64,000 bases of DNA from G963691885 sp963691885 (GTDB taxonomy: Bacteria > Pseudomonadota > Alphaproteobacteria > UBA8366 > Aestuariispiraceae). The position numbers were made by a program, and so were the translations under genes. The stretch lies in contig OY829843.1 of NCBI GenBank assembly GCA_963691885.1, forward strand, positions 3,100,001-3,164,000, in the 5' to 3' direction. Positions 17,916-26,771 of this stretch are shown piece by piece. The first letter of the stretch is position 1; the number at the start of each line of letters is the position of its first letter. The notes below the pieces were generated by a model that did not search any database, had not been told where the DNA came from, and was given only the letters and a program-made list of their open reading frames with translations.

Positions 17916-19169
17916 ATGGCTGAACAGCGGCATATCGTTCTGACGTCTCATCCACCCAAATCGGGTGCACGACCGCCTTCTGTTACGTGGGGTGCTGCCA
18001 CTTCGGCGGAACGCGGACCGGTTATCGGGTCGCTTTATCAACCTGAACAGCGCAATGTGATCGGGGTGCATTCCGGGGCATATGGTGTGTATAGGGCTCT
18101 GGCGATTGCGTCGGGTAAACTTGACCCTGTTCATCGTCCGGACCTTACCAATACCAGCCCGGCGACAGAGATCGGGCCTTTCCCGCAATGGCATGACCCT
18201 GACAAAATCGTTTCGATAGACCCCTGGGGACACATGGTTGCAGACGCCTTTGCAGACCAGCTTGAGGCGGGTTTTGACATTCGCCCGACCATTGCGATCA
18301 CTCGCGCCCGCCTTTCAATGCCCGAAACCCGCGAAGCAATGGATGCCGGGCGGCTTACACCGGATGGCTCGATTCTTCACGAAAATGGTGAGGCAAGCGT
18401 TGTAAAAGCCGCGCTGGAACCGGTCTGGTACTTGCCTGGAATGGCAAAGCGTCTGGGTATTACAGAGGCAGACTTACGCCGAGATCTTTTCGAGTATACC
18501 GGCGGTATGTTCCCTGAACTGGTAACGCGCGGGGATTTGAAAGTCTTTTTACCGCCGATCGGGGGGATGACCCTCTACATCTTTGGCGATATCACCGCGC
18601 TTTGGGATGGCAGCGATCGCGAGATTGCCTGTCGTGTCCATGACGAATGCAATGGATCGGACGTGTTCAGTTCAGATATCTGCACCTGTCGGCCCTATCT
18701 GACCCACGGGATTGAGGAATGCATTCTGTCGGCACAGCGCGGCGGCGTTGGTCTGGTTGTTTATAACCGGAAAGAGGGTCGGGCACTGGGCGAGGTGGTG
18801 AAATTCCTGGTCTACAATGCACGCAAACGTAACCCTGAGGGGGACAGCGCGGCTGCTTATTTCGAACGCACGGAATGTGTCGCCGGTGTTGAGGATATGC
18901 GCTTTCAGGATATGATGCCCGACGTTTTCCACTGGTTGGGGGTCACCAAGATCCATCGCTGGATTTCGATGTCGAATATGAAGCGCGATGCCATGACCAG
19001 TCAGGGTATTGAGATCGTCAAACAGATCGAAATTCCAGATGAATTGATCCCGGAAGACGCGCAGGTCGAAATGGAAGCCAAGAAAGCAGCCGGGTATTTC
19101 GTCGAAACAGAGGACCGCATCTCTGATGATTTGACCAAAACCAAAGGGCGTGGTCTTGGACAATTCTGA
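17916..19169 (+). CDS. GTP cyclohydrolase II-like protein of uracil catabolism (URC1 type)
   Basis: This 417-residue protein ends in a GTP cyclohydrolase II (RibA) fold of about 200 residues with the zinc cysteines kept (DECNGSDVFSSDICTC) and the NRKEGRALG loop. It has an extra N-terminal domain of about 200 residues and lacks the DHBP-synthase half of bifunctional RibBA. The two genes that follow are DUF1688 and uracil phosphoribosyltransferase. That trio is the core of the URC uracil-degradation pathway first defined in the yeast Lachancea kluyveri (URC1, URC4, URC6). It is therefore unlikely to serve riboflavin synthesis. The ATG at 17916 (MAEQRHIVLTSHP) is preferred over an upstream start at 17862. 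The stop overlaps the next gene by 20 bases. Confidence 0.88.
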   Translation: MAEQRHIVLTSHPPKSGARPPSVTWGAATSAERGPVIGSLYQPEQRNVIGVHSGAYGVYRALAIASGKLDPVHRPDLTNTSPATEIGPFPQWHDPDKIVSIDPWGHMVADAFADQLEAGFDIRPTIAITRARLSMPETREAMDAGRLTPDGSILHENGEASVVKAALEPVWYLPGMAKRLGITEADLRRDLFEYTGGMFPELVTRGDLKVFLPPIGGMTLYIFGDITALWDGSDREIACRVHDECNGSDVFSSDICTCRPYLTHGIEECILSAQRGGVGLVVYNRKEGRALGEVVKFLVYNARKRNPEGDSAAAYFERTECVAGVEDMRFQDMMPDVFHWLGVTKIHRWISMSNMKRDAMTSQGIEIVKQIEIPDELIPEDAQVEMEAKKAAGYFVETEDRISDDLTKTKGRGLGQF

Positions 19170-20412
19170 TCTGGAGGATCCGTCGGCTGCGGTCACCTAT
19201 CTTCTGTCCCCCGAAGCGGTTCGATCCCAGTGCGGATCGGTTTTTGAGCTTGCGGAACAGGGCAAGCTGGAGCATTTCGACCTTGATTTAGGCGCGTTGG
19301 AGCGTGCAGCCGATCATGTCACTGAGGTTATAAAGGACAACTATCCGGATCTGCAGGTCCCTTTTCATGCCCGTTGGCGACATTTCGTCTTCAACGGGGA
19401 AGATCGCTATCAGTCCTTGATGGGAAAACCCACAAGGACCGGCAAGCTGGACGACATCGACCGCGCAAGGATGCGGTTTGACCTGGCCATCACATCGGTA
19501 TTGCTGGATGCGGGGGCGGGGCCCCAATGGGCCTATGACGACAAGGTGAGCGGGGACAGGTTTACCAGATCTGAGGGCCTGGCCCTGGCCAGTCTAGATA
19601 TGTTTGCGGGTGGGGGGTTCTCTTCAGATCTGCTCTTTCCCTTGCAGGCGGATGGGTATGGCCTGATGGCGGTCAGTACCCAATCCCTCGCCAAGGGATT
19701 TCAGGTGTCGGACGAGAACCCGCTTTCCGGGCTCGAGGGGCGCGCCGCGCTGATCAATGCATTGGGTCGAAGGGTTATGGAGGATACGCCTTTTTTCAAA
19801 GGTACTATTCGACGACCTGGCAATTTGGTTGATTATTTGCTGGACCAATCGGGCGGCGGGGCGGTGCCAGCCCGCGAAATCCTGATCGCAATCTTGCATG
19901 CATTGGGGCCAATCTGGTCGGGACGACTGGAATTAAACGGCGTTGGATTGGGGGATACCTGGCCGTATACGGCGGCTGGCCCGTCCAGTCCGGCACCGGG
20001 TTATCTGTGTTTCCATAAATTGTCCCAGTGGCTGAGTTATTCACTGATAGAGCCGTTACAGGAAATGGGTGTTGAAGTGTTCGGCATCAACGACCTGACC
20101 GGACTTGCTGAATATCGCAATGGCGGGCTGTTCATTGATCATGGGGTCTTAAGGCCCAAGCCGGGGTTTGATCCCGACCGCACCTATTCCGTTGGCGACG
20201 CTTTGATCCTGGAGTGGCGGGCGATGACGGTTGCCCTGCTGGACCGGATCGCACCATTGGTGCGGGAGCGATTGGGCAAGACTGCTGACGAGATGCCGCT
20301 GGCGGCAATTCTGGAAGGGGGAACATGGGCCGCCGGGCGCCGTGTTGCCGCTCAGTTGAGGGCCGGTGGCGGTCCACCGATCAACATACAATCCGATGGA
20401 TCTGTATTCTAA
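19150..20412 (+). CDS. DUF1688 protein, URC4-type uracil catabolism enzyme
   Basis: A soluble protein of 420 residues with the DUF1688 (URC4/urg3) signatures: SAAVTYLLSPEAVRSQCG at the start, WRHFVFNGEDRYQSL, AGAGPQWAYDD near residue 118, and GPIWSGRLELNG with GDTWPYTA. In yeast URC4 is required for uracil breakdown through a ribosylated intermediate; its reaction is not established here. The GTG at 19150 lies inside the end of the preceding gene (20-base overlap), and a TTG at 19156 is an alternative. Overlap with its neighbours and the order of the genes indicate a single operon with the cyclohydrolase and upp. Confidence 0.88.
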   Translation: MVLDNSDLEDPSAAVTYLLSPEAVRSQCGSVFELAEQGKLEHFDLDLGALERAADHVTEVIKDNYPDLQVPFHARWRHFVFNGEDRYQSLMGKPTRTGKLDDIDRARMRFDLAITSVLLDAGAGPQWAYDDKVSGDRFTRSEGLALASLDMFAGGGFSSDLLFPLQADGYGLMAVSTQSLAKGFQVSDENPLSGLEGRAALINALGRRVMEDTPFFKGTIRRPGNLVDYLLDQSGGGAVPAREILIAILHALGPIWSGRLELNGVGLGDTWPYTAAGPSSPAPGYLCFHKLSQWLSYSLIEPLQEMGVEVFGINDLTGLAEYRNGGLFIDHGVLRPKPGFDPDRTYSVGDALILEWRAMTVALLDRIAPLVRERLGKTADEMPLAAILEGGTWAAGRRVAAQLRAGGGPPINIQSDGSVF

Positions 20413-20431
20413 GATACGCAAAGGAAATGAA

Positions 20432-21061
20432 ATGACAGAGGTAACCGTAATCGATCACCCGCTGGTTTCCCACAAACTGACCCTTATGCGGGACAAGAGC
20501 ACGTCTTCAGCCGGCTTCCGCCAATTGCTGCGTGAGATAAGCCTGCTGTTGGGTTATGAGGTTTTGCGGGACTTGCCCACGACCACGAAGAGCATTGAGA
20601 CGCCCCTACAAGAGATGGAAGCACCGATCCTGAAGGGGAAGAAGCTCGTCCTCGTCTCAATCCTGCGGGCGGGAAACGGTTTGCTGGACGGGATGCTTGA
20701 TCTGGTTCCCTCTGCCAGGGTTGGCCATGTCGGGTTGTACCGCGACCCTGAAACCCTGATTGCTGTCGAGTATTACCTGAAACTGCCGGATGACATCGGA
20801 AACCGTCCAATTGTTTTGGTGGATCCGATGTTGGCGACCGGAAACTCGGCTATTGCCGCGGCTCAGCGCCTGAAAGAGGTTGGCGCCCGTGACATCCGGT
20901 TCATGTGTCTACTGGCGGCGCCCGAAGGGGTCGATGCGTTTAACAAGGCCCACCCCGATGTCCCGGTCTTCACAGCAGCCCTTGACGAGAAACTGAACGA
21001 TCACGGCTACATCGTGCCTGGACTAGGCGACGCCGGCGACCGCATGTTTGGCACCAAATAG
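20432..21061 (+). CDS. upp: uracil phosphoribosyltransferase
   Basis: The 209-residue enzyme makes UMP from uracil and PRPP. The PRPP-binding loop VDPMLATGNSAIAA and the uracil-binding C-terminal segment GYIVPGLGDAGDRMFGTK are both intact, as is ILRAGNGLLDGM. The ATG at 20432 has AAGGA six bases upstream; an earlier in-frame start at 20366 would overlap the DUF1688 gene deeply and is rejected. As the third gene of the URC-like operon it corresponds to URC6, so it may feed uracil catabolism as well as salvage. Confidence 0.95.
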   Translation: MTEVTVIDHPLVSHKLTLMRDKSTSSAGFRQLLREISLLLGYEVLRDLPTTTKSIETPLQEMEAPILKGKKLVLVSILRAGNGLLDGMLDLVPSARVGHVGLYRDPETLIAVEYYLKLPDDIGNRPIVLVDPMLATGNSAIAAAQRLKEVGARDIRFMCLLAAPEGVDAFNKAHPDVPVFTAALDEKLNDHGYIVPGLGDAGDRMFGTK

Positions 21062-21081
21062 GGTTGGCCGCAGGATCAGTC

Positions 21082-24000
21082 TTAGTCGGGCAACAGAGAA
21101 ACCAAACCGTCTTTCGCCGTCTCAAAGTTCAATTGCTGGATGGCGGCGTCGATGTCCTGGATGGTTTGGTGATCCGCGTCGGTCATGCTGTGGAATATAT
21201 CGTCCCGCATGGCCTGCCATCTCTCTTCGGCGTCAAACGAACCCTCATCGAGCAGGTCTATCACCGACTGCAGATGCGCCTTTATTTCACTGCTGCCCAA
21301 AGTTGCCGATGGCTTTGGTGCAGCGTTGGGCTCCGCCGGGCTGGACGCTTCAGAAAGTGTTTCTTCCAGCTCCTGAATTTCCGAAAGGGTTAGCACCAAC
21401 TCGCGCTGAATCTCCGATACCTGTTTGACGACGTTTTCTTCGCCTGCCTTTAACGCGTTCTCCAATGAAACGCAGGCCTTGTAGACCATCGAAATCCTGA
21501 GGTTCCCCGCAACCCCTTTCAATTGATGAACCAGAGCTTTCAGGTCGTCCCGGCGTCCGTCATCATGATGCCCCGCAATAGCAGACCCAATGGACGCGTT
21601 CTCTCTCGCGAATTGTCGCAACAACACGCAGGCAAGCTCAGCATTCTGCAGAGTGGAAAGCAGGGCTTCGCCATCGATCTGTGACATCGATCTGATTGCG
21701 TCAACTGTTCGATTGTCGTCCCTGGCCGGCAGGGATGACCAGTCAGGACTGCCGGCCGACCCGTTGGTAGGTTTGTCGTCACCATTCCGCCGTTTCAGAT
21801 GTGGTGTTAACGCGTCAATCAGTCGATCCCGTTCAATCGGTTTGGTCAAATGAGCGCACATACCCGCATCGAAACTCTTTTGGCGCTCGGCGTCACTGGC
21901 GTGGGCTGTCATTGCGATCACCGGAAGATCTTCAAATCCCGTGGTGGCCTTGATTTGTTTGGTGGCGCTCAGCCCATCCAGTTCGGGCATCTGGATATCC
22001 ATCAAAACAGCGTCATAGTAATCGGTTGGTTTCGATGTGATCTTCTGGCAGGCAATTAAACCGTTCTCTGCGGTTTCGACATCGACGCCCACCGTTTCCA
22101 ACAAACTGACCGCAACCAATCTGTTGATTTCGTTGTCGTCGACCAGAAGCGTCCTCATGCCTGTGAGCATGACTTCTGACGAGGTTGCGTCGGGGCGTTT
22201 CGGTCCGGTTTCGTTCGGGTTCTTGATCGCGGCTTCCAGAGCGGCTTTAACCTTGGCTTTGGTCAGCGGTTTAGACAGTACAGCGGTATAACCCAGTGCT
22301 GCTGCCTCGCCATAAAGCTCTGGCTGGGCCAGTTTTGTCGTCAGCAGCCAAAAAGTATGGGTTTCACCCGGTGCGTCTTTGATGAATTTCGAAATAGTCG
22401 AATTGGCATCCGCCTCCGCGATGGAACGACTGGCCAGCACGACCGATGGTTTCTGCGCCGTCAGATGGTTTCGCGCGGTTTCCAAATCGGTCGCAGATGC
22501 AACCTCAACGCCCAGACTTTCGAGTATTTGCGTTGTTGCGGTTAGGGCAAGCGGGTTGTCTTCGATAACCAAAGCATCAGACTGTTGTGGCAGGACCGGT
22601 TCTGCATCTCTGAAGGTCGCGATATTTCCATCCAGGGCGAAGTTTACGTCAAAGCTGAAACGACTGCCCTTGCGGGGCGCGCTCGTAACCTTAATCTCGC
22701 TTTGCATTTTTTTGACGAAGTCTTGCGAAATTGTCAGGCCCAGTCCTGTCCCACCAAATCGTCTGGTTGTAGAGGTGTCTGCCTGTGAGAATGGGGTGAA
22801 AATACGGGCCAGCTGGTTTGATGTCATTCCGATGCCGGTGTCGGCCACATAGAAATGCAGTGTCGCCGTGTCCGCCGTAACAGATATTGGTTCCACGCCG
22901 ATCGTGATTGTCCCGGTCTCTGTAAATTTGATGGAGTTGCTGGTGAAATTCATCAGAACTTGGCTGAGGCGCAGCGGATCGCCCATCAATTTCACTGGGG
23001 TGTCAGGATCGATACTGATGATCAGTTCAACCCCTTTCGAATGCGCGCGACCACCCAGCATGGCGCCCAGATTGTCGACCACGGTGGTCAGGTCAAAGGC
23101 GATCTCTTCAAACTCGATCTCGCCCGCTTCGATCTTGGAGAAGTCCAGAATATCATTGATGACGCCTAGAAGGTTTTCTGAAGACAGCGCGATATTGCCG
23201 ACATAATCCTGTTGGGCCTGGGTGAGGGCGGTGGTCTGTAAAATCTGGCTGAACCCGATGATGCCGTTGAGCGGGGTTCGGATCTCATGGCTCATATTGG
23301 CGAGGAAAGCTGATTTTGCCTTGCTGGCCGCTTCAGCCTCCTTGCGCGCATTGTTCAGATCAAACAGCGTCTGGTTTCGGGTGATCTCGCTTCCCATCCA
23401 CTGGCTGATCAGGTTTACAAGCGCTAACTCGCTCTCTGAATAGGGCAGGTCCTTGCCTTTGGATGTGGTAAAGTTGACTGTTCCAAACGGCTCCCCGTTG
23501 ACGGTTAGGGGGGCACCCAGATAGCCTCCAAGCGGTTTTTCCTGATAGCATGGATGGTTGTTCTCGGAAGTGGTGGGAACCGCCCATGTTTCGCCGACTG
23601 CTGTGCCGCTTTGCAGGGCTTTGGCGCATAGACAAGAGGTCGCGTCAAAGTTTTGCGCGACGTTTGGGCGGGATACTTTTGAGAAGATGTTGACCACGGA
23701 ATAGCTGGACGCATCAATCTGGCTCAGGATTCCGATCTCGCATTGAAAGACTTCGCATCCAAGTGACAGAACATCTTCCAGTTTGCTCCGGAAACTGGCC
23801 TCCGACGTCGTGATGGCGTTCAGCCGTGTCAGCGCCTGGCTGTGTCGTTTGTTGTCGGTTATGTCGACCCTAAACCCGACAATCGCGTTTGAGGGGGTGC
23901 GCATTTCCGCGATTTTGAGCCAGCGCCCGTCTTCCAGCTGCTGTTCTATGGTATTTGACGCAGCGCCATGGGCGGCAACGCGTTCCTGGATCCAGCTCTC

Positions 24001-24600
24001 ACCACCATCGGGCATGTTGTTTGCTGCGGCATACTGACCGGCGGAAACACCAAAACGGATAACATCTTCGAATGTGTTGCCGGGCACTATGGCAGGGGCG
24101 CTGAGATGATAGATGTCGCGATACGCCTGATTGGAAATTACCAAACGATCGTTTTTGTCATAGATAACGATCCCGTCGGGTATGGCCTCAATCGCTTCGA
24201 CGAGGGCGTGATTGCTGATCTTGAGTTTCTCCAACTCCTTCAGCATCAACAGTTGATGTGTCAGGGCCGCGGTCATGGATTGCAGTGTGAGGTCTTCTGC
24301 GTCTGTTAGCGGTCGTTTTTCAGTAAACAACAGTGAAACAACGCCCAGAACTTTGTCATCGCGCCCGGTTAGCGGAATGTTGGCGCAGGTATGCAGGCGC
24401 TCACCATTCGGGGTTGAATGATCCTCGGCGTCTGTTTTGGTTTCGCCAAAACCGTCTGGTGTCAAAAGATAAGCCCGACCGGACTCGTAATGCAGAATGT
24501 GAACACCCTCGGCACCAAGGACACGATGGATCAGAGAAGCAGCGTCCCTTATGAACGCCTCAGTGCTAATCTGGGTTTCCTGTTGTGTCTCAAATTCCAT
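21082..24600 (-). CDS. hybrid sensor histidine kinase (GAF-PAS-GAF-HisKA-HATPase-REC-REC-HPt)
   Basis: A 1172-residue multi-domain phosphorelay protein. No membrane segment is evident, so it is probably cytoplasmic. In order: a GAF-like region (20-120), a PAS domain (about 130-250, PDGIVIYDKNDRL), a second GAF domain (270-410), HisKA with His438 in NMSHEIRTPLNG, an HATPase with N box NFTSNSIKF and G box DTGIGM/FGGTGLG, a first receiver (680-800), a second receiver with Asp868 in VLMDIQMPELDG, and a C-terminal HPt with His1025 in LVHQLKGVAGN. The first receiver has Ser724 where the phosphoacceptor Asp belongs. The ATG at 24600 is preferred; a TTG at 24630 is in frame. No partner regulator is adjacent. 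Confidence 0.92.
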   Translation of the reverse strand: MEFETQQETQISTEAFIRDAASLIHRVLGAEGVHILHYESGRAYLLTPDGFGETKTDAEDHSTPNGERLHTCANIPLTGRDDKVLGVVSLLFTEKRPLTDAEDLTLQSMTAALTHQLLMLKELEKLKISNHALVEAIEAIPDGIVIYDKNDRLVISNQAYRDIYHLSAPAIVPGNTFEDVIRFGVSAGQYAAANNMPDGGESWIQERVAAHGAASNTIEQQLEDGRWLKIAEMRTPSNAIVGFRVDITDNKRHSQALTRLNAITTSEASFRSKLEDVLSLGCEVFQCEIGILSQIDASSYSVVNIFSKVSRPNVAQNFDATSCLCAKALQSGTAVGETWAVPTTSENNHPCYQEKPLGGYLGAPLTVNGEPFGTVNFTTSKGKDLPYSESELALVNLISQWMGSEITRNQTLFDLNNARKEAEAASKAKSAFLANMSHEIRTPLNGIIGFSQILQTTALTQAQQDYVGNIALSSENLLGVINDILDFSKIEAGEIEFEEIAFDLTTVVDNLGAMLGGRAHSKGVELIISIDPDTPVKLMGDPLRLSQVLMNFTSNSIKFTETGTITIGVEPISVTADTATLHFYVADTGIGMTSNQLARIFTPFSQADTSTTRRFGGTGLGLTISQDFVKKMQSEIKVTSAPRKGSRFSFDVNFALDGNIATFRDAEPVLPQQSDALVIEDNPLALTATTQILESLGVEVASATDLETARNHLTAQKPSVVLASRSIAEADANSTISKFIKDAPGETHTFWLLTTKLAQPELYGEAAALGYTAVLSKPLTKAKVKAALEAAIKNPNETGPKRPDATSSEVMLTGMRTLLVDDNEINRLVAVSLLETVGVDVETAENGLIACQKITSKPTDYYDAVLMDIQMPELDGLSATKQIKATTGFEDLPVIAMTAHASDAERQKSFDAGMCAHLTKPIERDRLIDALTPHLKRRNGDDKPTNGSAGSPDWSSLPARDDNRTVDAIRSMSQIDGEALLSTLQNAELACVLLRQFARENASIGSAIAGHHDDGRRDDLKALVHQLKGVAGNLRISMVYKACVSLENALKAGEENVVKQVSEIQRELVLTLSEIQELEETLSEASSPAEPNAAPKPSATLGSSEIKAHLQSVIDLLDEGSFDAEERWQAMRDDIFHSMTDADHQTIQDIDAAIQQLNFETAKDGLVSLLPD

Positions 24601-24968
24601 TGCGGCACAGCCCTTGGTCACTGATCGCAAATTTCAGCAAATCCGTACCCCATCAGGGTGAGAGAGGCTGAATTCGCGTATTTTTATAGTCCGGGAAGCC
24701 AACATACACCCAGGAGAGATTAATAATTAACGCTAAACTATAAAGCGTCATATTGTCATGTAGCGAGATCACGTTATCGGGATATCGGTAAAAATTTTAA
24801 TAATTGGACTTCGAATATCATGAAGATGTGCTATTAACAGGCCTGCTGGGGAGTTGGCGTAAACGACCCAAGGCTGAAGGAAGGCAGGAAACCTGCTGCT
24901 CTGTCATGGTCTGGCGGGGGTTTTTCAAAGGCTTTGGATCAATACTGATCAACTGAGGATGGTTTTTC
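24601..24968. other. 368-base gap with structured leader upstream of the lipoprotein gene
   Basis: No gene found. Bases 24719-24730 contain TTAATAATTAAC, a palindromic AT-rich site that loosely resembles CtrA-type TTAA boxes. The later half (24840-24950) is GC-rich with repeated CCTGCTG and a perfect inverted repeat GCAGG-AAA-CCTGC at 24884-24896. It could form a folded 5' leader for the lipoprotein mRNA or encode a small RNA; I recognise no known riboswitch. The kinase promoter must also lie here, on the minus strand. Confidence 0.4.
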
Positions 24969-25391
24969 ATGAAAACAGCATCTTACAAGAAAACTGATAA
25001 ATTTGGCGGATCCATCGCTCGCATTGGCCTGTCAATTGCGGCGTTGGGCCTATTGGCGGCCTGCGCCAGCCCGGAGGTATTGTCTGCAAGAGAGGCCGAA
25101 AGGCAAAAATTCGCGCAGTATCCCTTTGTGGGCCTGTCTTACTGCCAAAATGAACTGATTAGTAATCTGGACACGCTGGGTATTACAGCGGACAAGGTTG
25201 AATCCATACATTATGTGCCGATTTACCGCCGTCCGATCAGAACGGACGTTCTGGTGAACGACTGGCAGACATGGGTCCGCCTCGAAGATCAGCCGGGCGC
25301 CCTGATCGTAGAACTGGAAGACCGCTCCTGCTTCACCGGTCAGGTCTACACCTATGCCGGCCTAAGCCTGGACGGCGTCGCTGCTTTTTAG
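24969..25391 (+). CDS. putative outer-membrane lipoprotein, unknown function
   Basis: The 140-residue product has a type II signal sequence: basic N-terminus, hydrophobic core IARIGLSIAALGLLAAC and lipobox LAAC with Cys32 followed by Ala, which predicts outer-membrane sorting. The mature part is about 109 residues with two further cysteines (in SYCQNE and DRSCFTG) that could form a disulfide. I recognise no family. GAGGATGG before the ATG is a reasonable ribosome site. It is flanked by the hybrid kinase (divergent) and the IS element, so it is probably a single-gene unit. Confidence 0.72.
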   Translation: MKTASYKKTDKFGGSIARIGLSIAALGLLAACASPEVLSAREAERQKFAQYPFVGLSYCQNELISNLDTLGITADKVESIHYVPIYRRPIRTDVLVNDWQTWVRLEDQPGALIVELEDRSCFTGQVYTYAGLSLDGVAAF

Positions 25392-25414
25392 GCAATCGCA
25401 GCACAAAGAATGAT

Positions 25415-25457
25415 CAACCTGCTGATCCCTGGCGGGTTGGTTATTCTACTTGTTTTT
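25415..25457 (+). terminator. probable terminator of the lipoprotein gene
   Basis: CAACCTGC (25415-25422) pairs with GCGGGTTG (25432-25439), with one G-U pair, around a nine-base loop. A T-rich stretch (TTATTCTACTTGTTTTT) follows. Its location 24 bases after the stop fits an intrinsic terminator, though the loop is large and the T tract interrupted. Confidence 0.4.
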
Positions 25458-25495
25458 CCGAAATAGTGTCCTTCCTGAGAGATAGCTGACATTTC

Positions 25496-25516
25496 ATTCC
25501 GGGGACATGGTTTACA
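25496..25516 (-). repeat. left terminal inverted repeat of the IS481 element
   Basis: The segment reads ATTCCGGGGACATGGTTTAC plus a final A. It matches the reverse complement of the right-end copies at 19 of 21 positions; the mismatches are at the third base and at one G in the GGGG run. Confidence 0.7.
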
Positions 25517-25543
25517 CAATTAGGCATTTTGGGGAGAGCCCGG

Positions 25544-26716
25544 ATGCCTTGGAAGGAGTGTAAACCGATGGATGAACGCGTGCGTTTTGTCGCCCGCCTG
25601 TTGGAGGGTGAGCAGATGGCGTCACTGTGCCGGGAGTTCGGTATCTCGCGGGTGACGGGGTATAAAATTTTCGAGCGGTATAAGGAATGTGGCGTTGACG
25701 GTCTGCATGACCGCAGCCGTCGACCGTATCGGCATGCCAACAAGCTGCCCTATCAGATTGAGCGCTGTATTCTCGGGATCAAGCGGGAGTATCCAACCTG
25801 GGGCGCGCCAAAAATCCGCGACAAACTGCTGCGTGCTTTCCCGATCACTAAGCCACCCGCGATCTCAACAGTGCACGCTGTGCTCGACCGCCACGGGTTG
25901 GTGGCCCGTCGCAAGCGGCGACGCCACAAAGCCGAAGGCACACCGCTTAGCGCCGCGACGGAAGCAAACGGGTTATGGTGCGCGGATTACAAAGGGGAGT
26001 TCCGGCTGGGCAACAGACAGTATTGCTACCCCCTCACGATCACAGATTACCGGACGCGCTATGTGCTGGCCTGCGAGGGACTGGAATCAACCAAATCAGA
26101 CTTCGCCTTTTCCGTCTTTGAGCGGGTTTTCAAGGAGTTCGGCCTGCCCAAGGCGATCCGTACCGACAATGGCGTGCCCTTTGCCAGCCCACATGCGCTG
26201 TTCGGCCTGTCGAAACTGTCGGTCTGGTGGCTCCAGCTCGGGATCGATATCGAACGCATCAAACCCGGCAACCCGCAACAAAACGGACGTCATGAGCGGA
26301 TGCACCTAACCCTCAAGCAGGAAACAACAAAACCAGCCGCCTTCAACTTCCTGCAGCAACAGGAACGCTTCGACAGTTTCGTCGAGGTTTACAACAATGA
26401 CCGACCGCATCAGGCACTCGCTGGTGCCTATCCGGGCGAACTCTATACACCCTCGGTCAGGCCTTACGCACCACCTGCAGAGCCAGACTACCCCTTCCAT
26501 GACAGAACCGTAACCGTCACACGCTGCGGACGTATCTGTATCGGGAAGCGAAAGATCAATCTGAGCCAGGTATTCGCAGGGCAGAAACTCGGCATTCGGG
26601 AGGTCGATGACCAGATCTGGCTGGTCTCGTTCATGCACTATGATTTAGGGTTCTTCGATGCCAACGAGAACAGAGTAGAGCCCACTCAAAACCCATTCGC
26701 GCCGGACAAGGTGTAA
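25544..26716 (+). CDS. IS481 family transposase (DDE integrase core)
   Basis: The 390-residue transposase has an N-terminal helix-turn-helix region (SLCREFGISRVTGYKIFERY) and a second HTH_29-like part, then a retroviral-type integrase core. The DDE residues can be placed: the first Asp in LWCADYKGEF, the second in IRTDNGVPF and the Glu in NGRHERMHLTLK. I prefer the ATG at 25544 (MPWKECKPMDER, GGGAG upstream), since MPWKE is a common beginning in the family; an ATG at 25568 with AAGGAG is also possible. The stop codon lies inside the right terminal repeat. The frame is complete. Confidence 0.9.
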   Translation: MPWKECKPMDERVRFVARLLEGEQMASLCREFGISRVTGYKIFERYKECGVDGLHDRSRRPYRHANKLPYQIERCILGIKREYPTWGAPKIRDKLLRAFPITKPPAISTVHAVLDRHGLVARRKRRRHKAEGTPLSAATEANGLWCADYKGEFRLGNRQYCYPLTITDYRTRYVLACEGLESTKSDFAFSVFERVFKEFGLPKAIRTDNGVPFASPHALFGLSKLSVWWLQLGIDIERIKPGNPQQNGRHERMHLTLKQETTKPAAFNFLQQQERFDSFVEVYNNDRPHQALAGAYPGELYTPSVRPYAPPAEPDYPFHDRTVTVTRCGRICIGKRKINLSQVFAGQKLGIREVDDQIWLVSFMHYDLGFFDANENRVEPTQNPFAPDKV

Positions 26717-26757
26717 ACCATGTCTCCGGTATAATCTGTAAACCATGTCTCCGGTAT
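26712..26757 (+). repeat. doubled right terminal repeat of the IS481 element
   Basis: Two identical 21-base copies of TGTAAACCATGTCTCCGGTA plus T lie in tandem at 26712-26732 and 26737-26757, separated by AATC, so the period is 25 bases. The first copy overlaps the transposase stop codon. One copy could be the true end and the other a transposase-binding repeat or the remnant of an earlier insertion. Confidence 0.8.
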
Positions 26758-26771
26758 GGACCTAGAGAATT

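Larger units (their letters stand above)
25496..26757 (+). mobile_element. IS481-family insertion sequence
   Basis: A single-transposase element of about 1.26 kb bounded by inverted copies of a 21-base sequence: the left copy at 25496-25516, the right copy at 26712-26732 and a second right copy at 26737-26757. The left copy matches the reverse complement of the right one at 19 of 21 positions. The transposase frame is intact, so it may be active. No target-site duplication was recognised, and the exact outer boundary is uncertain because the right repeat is doubled. It sits 14 bases beyond the 3' end of tRNA-Pro. Confidence 0.75.

Noticed and set aside
17916..19169. Riboflavin biosynthesis ribA/ribBA
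   Set aside because: There is no DHBP synthase half, and the neighbours are DUF1688 and upp, which identify the URC-type paralogue.
26712..26757. Start of a CRISPR-like direct repeat
   Set aside because: There are just two copies with a four-base gap, and both match the inverted left end of the IS element.
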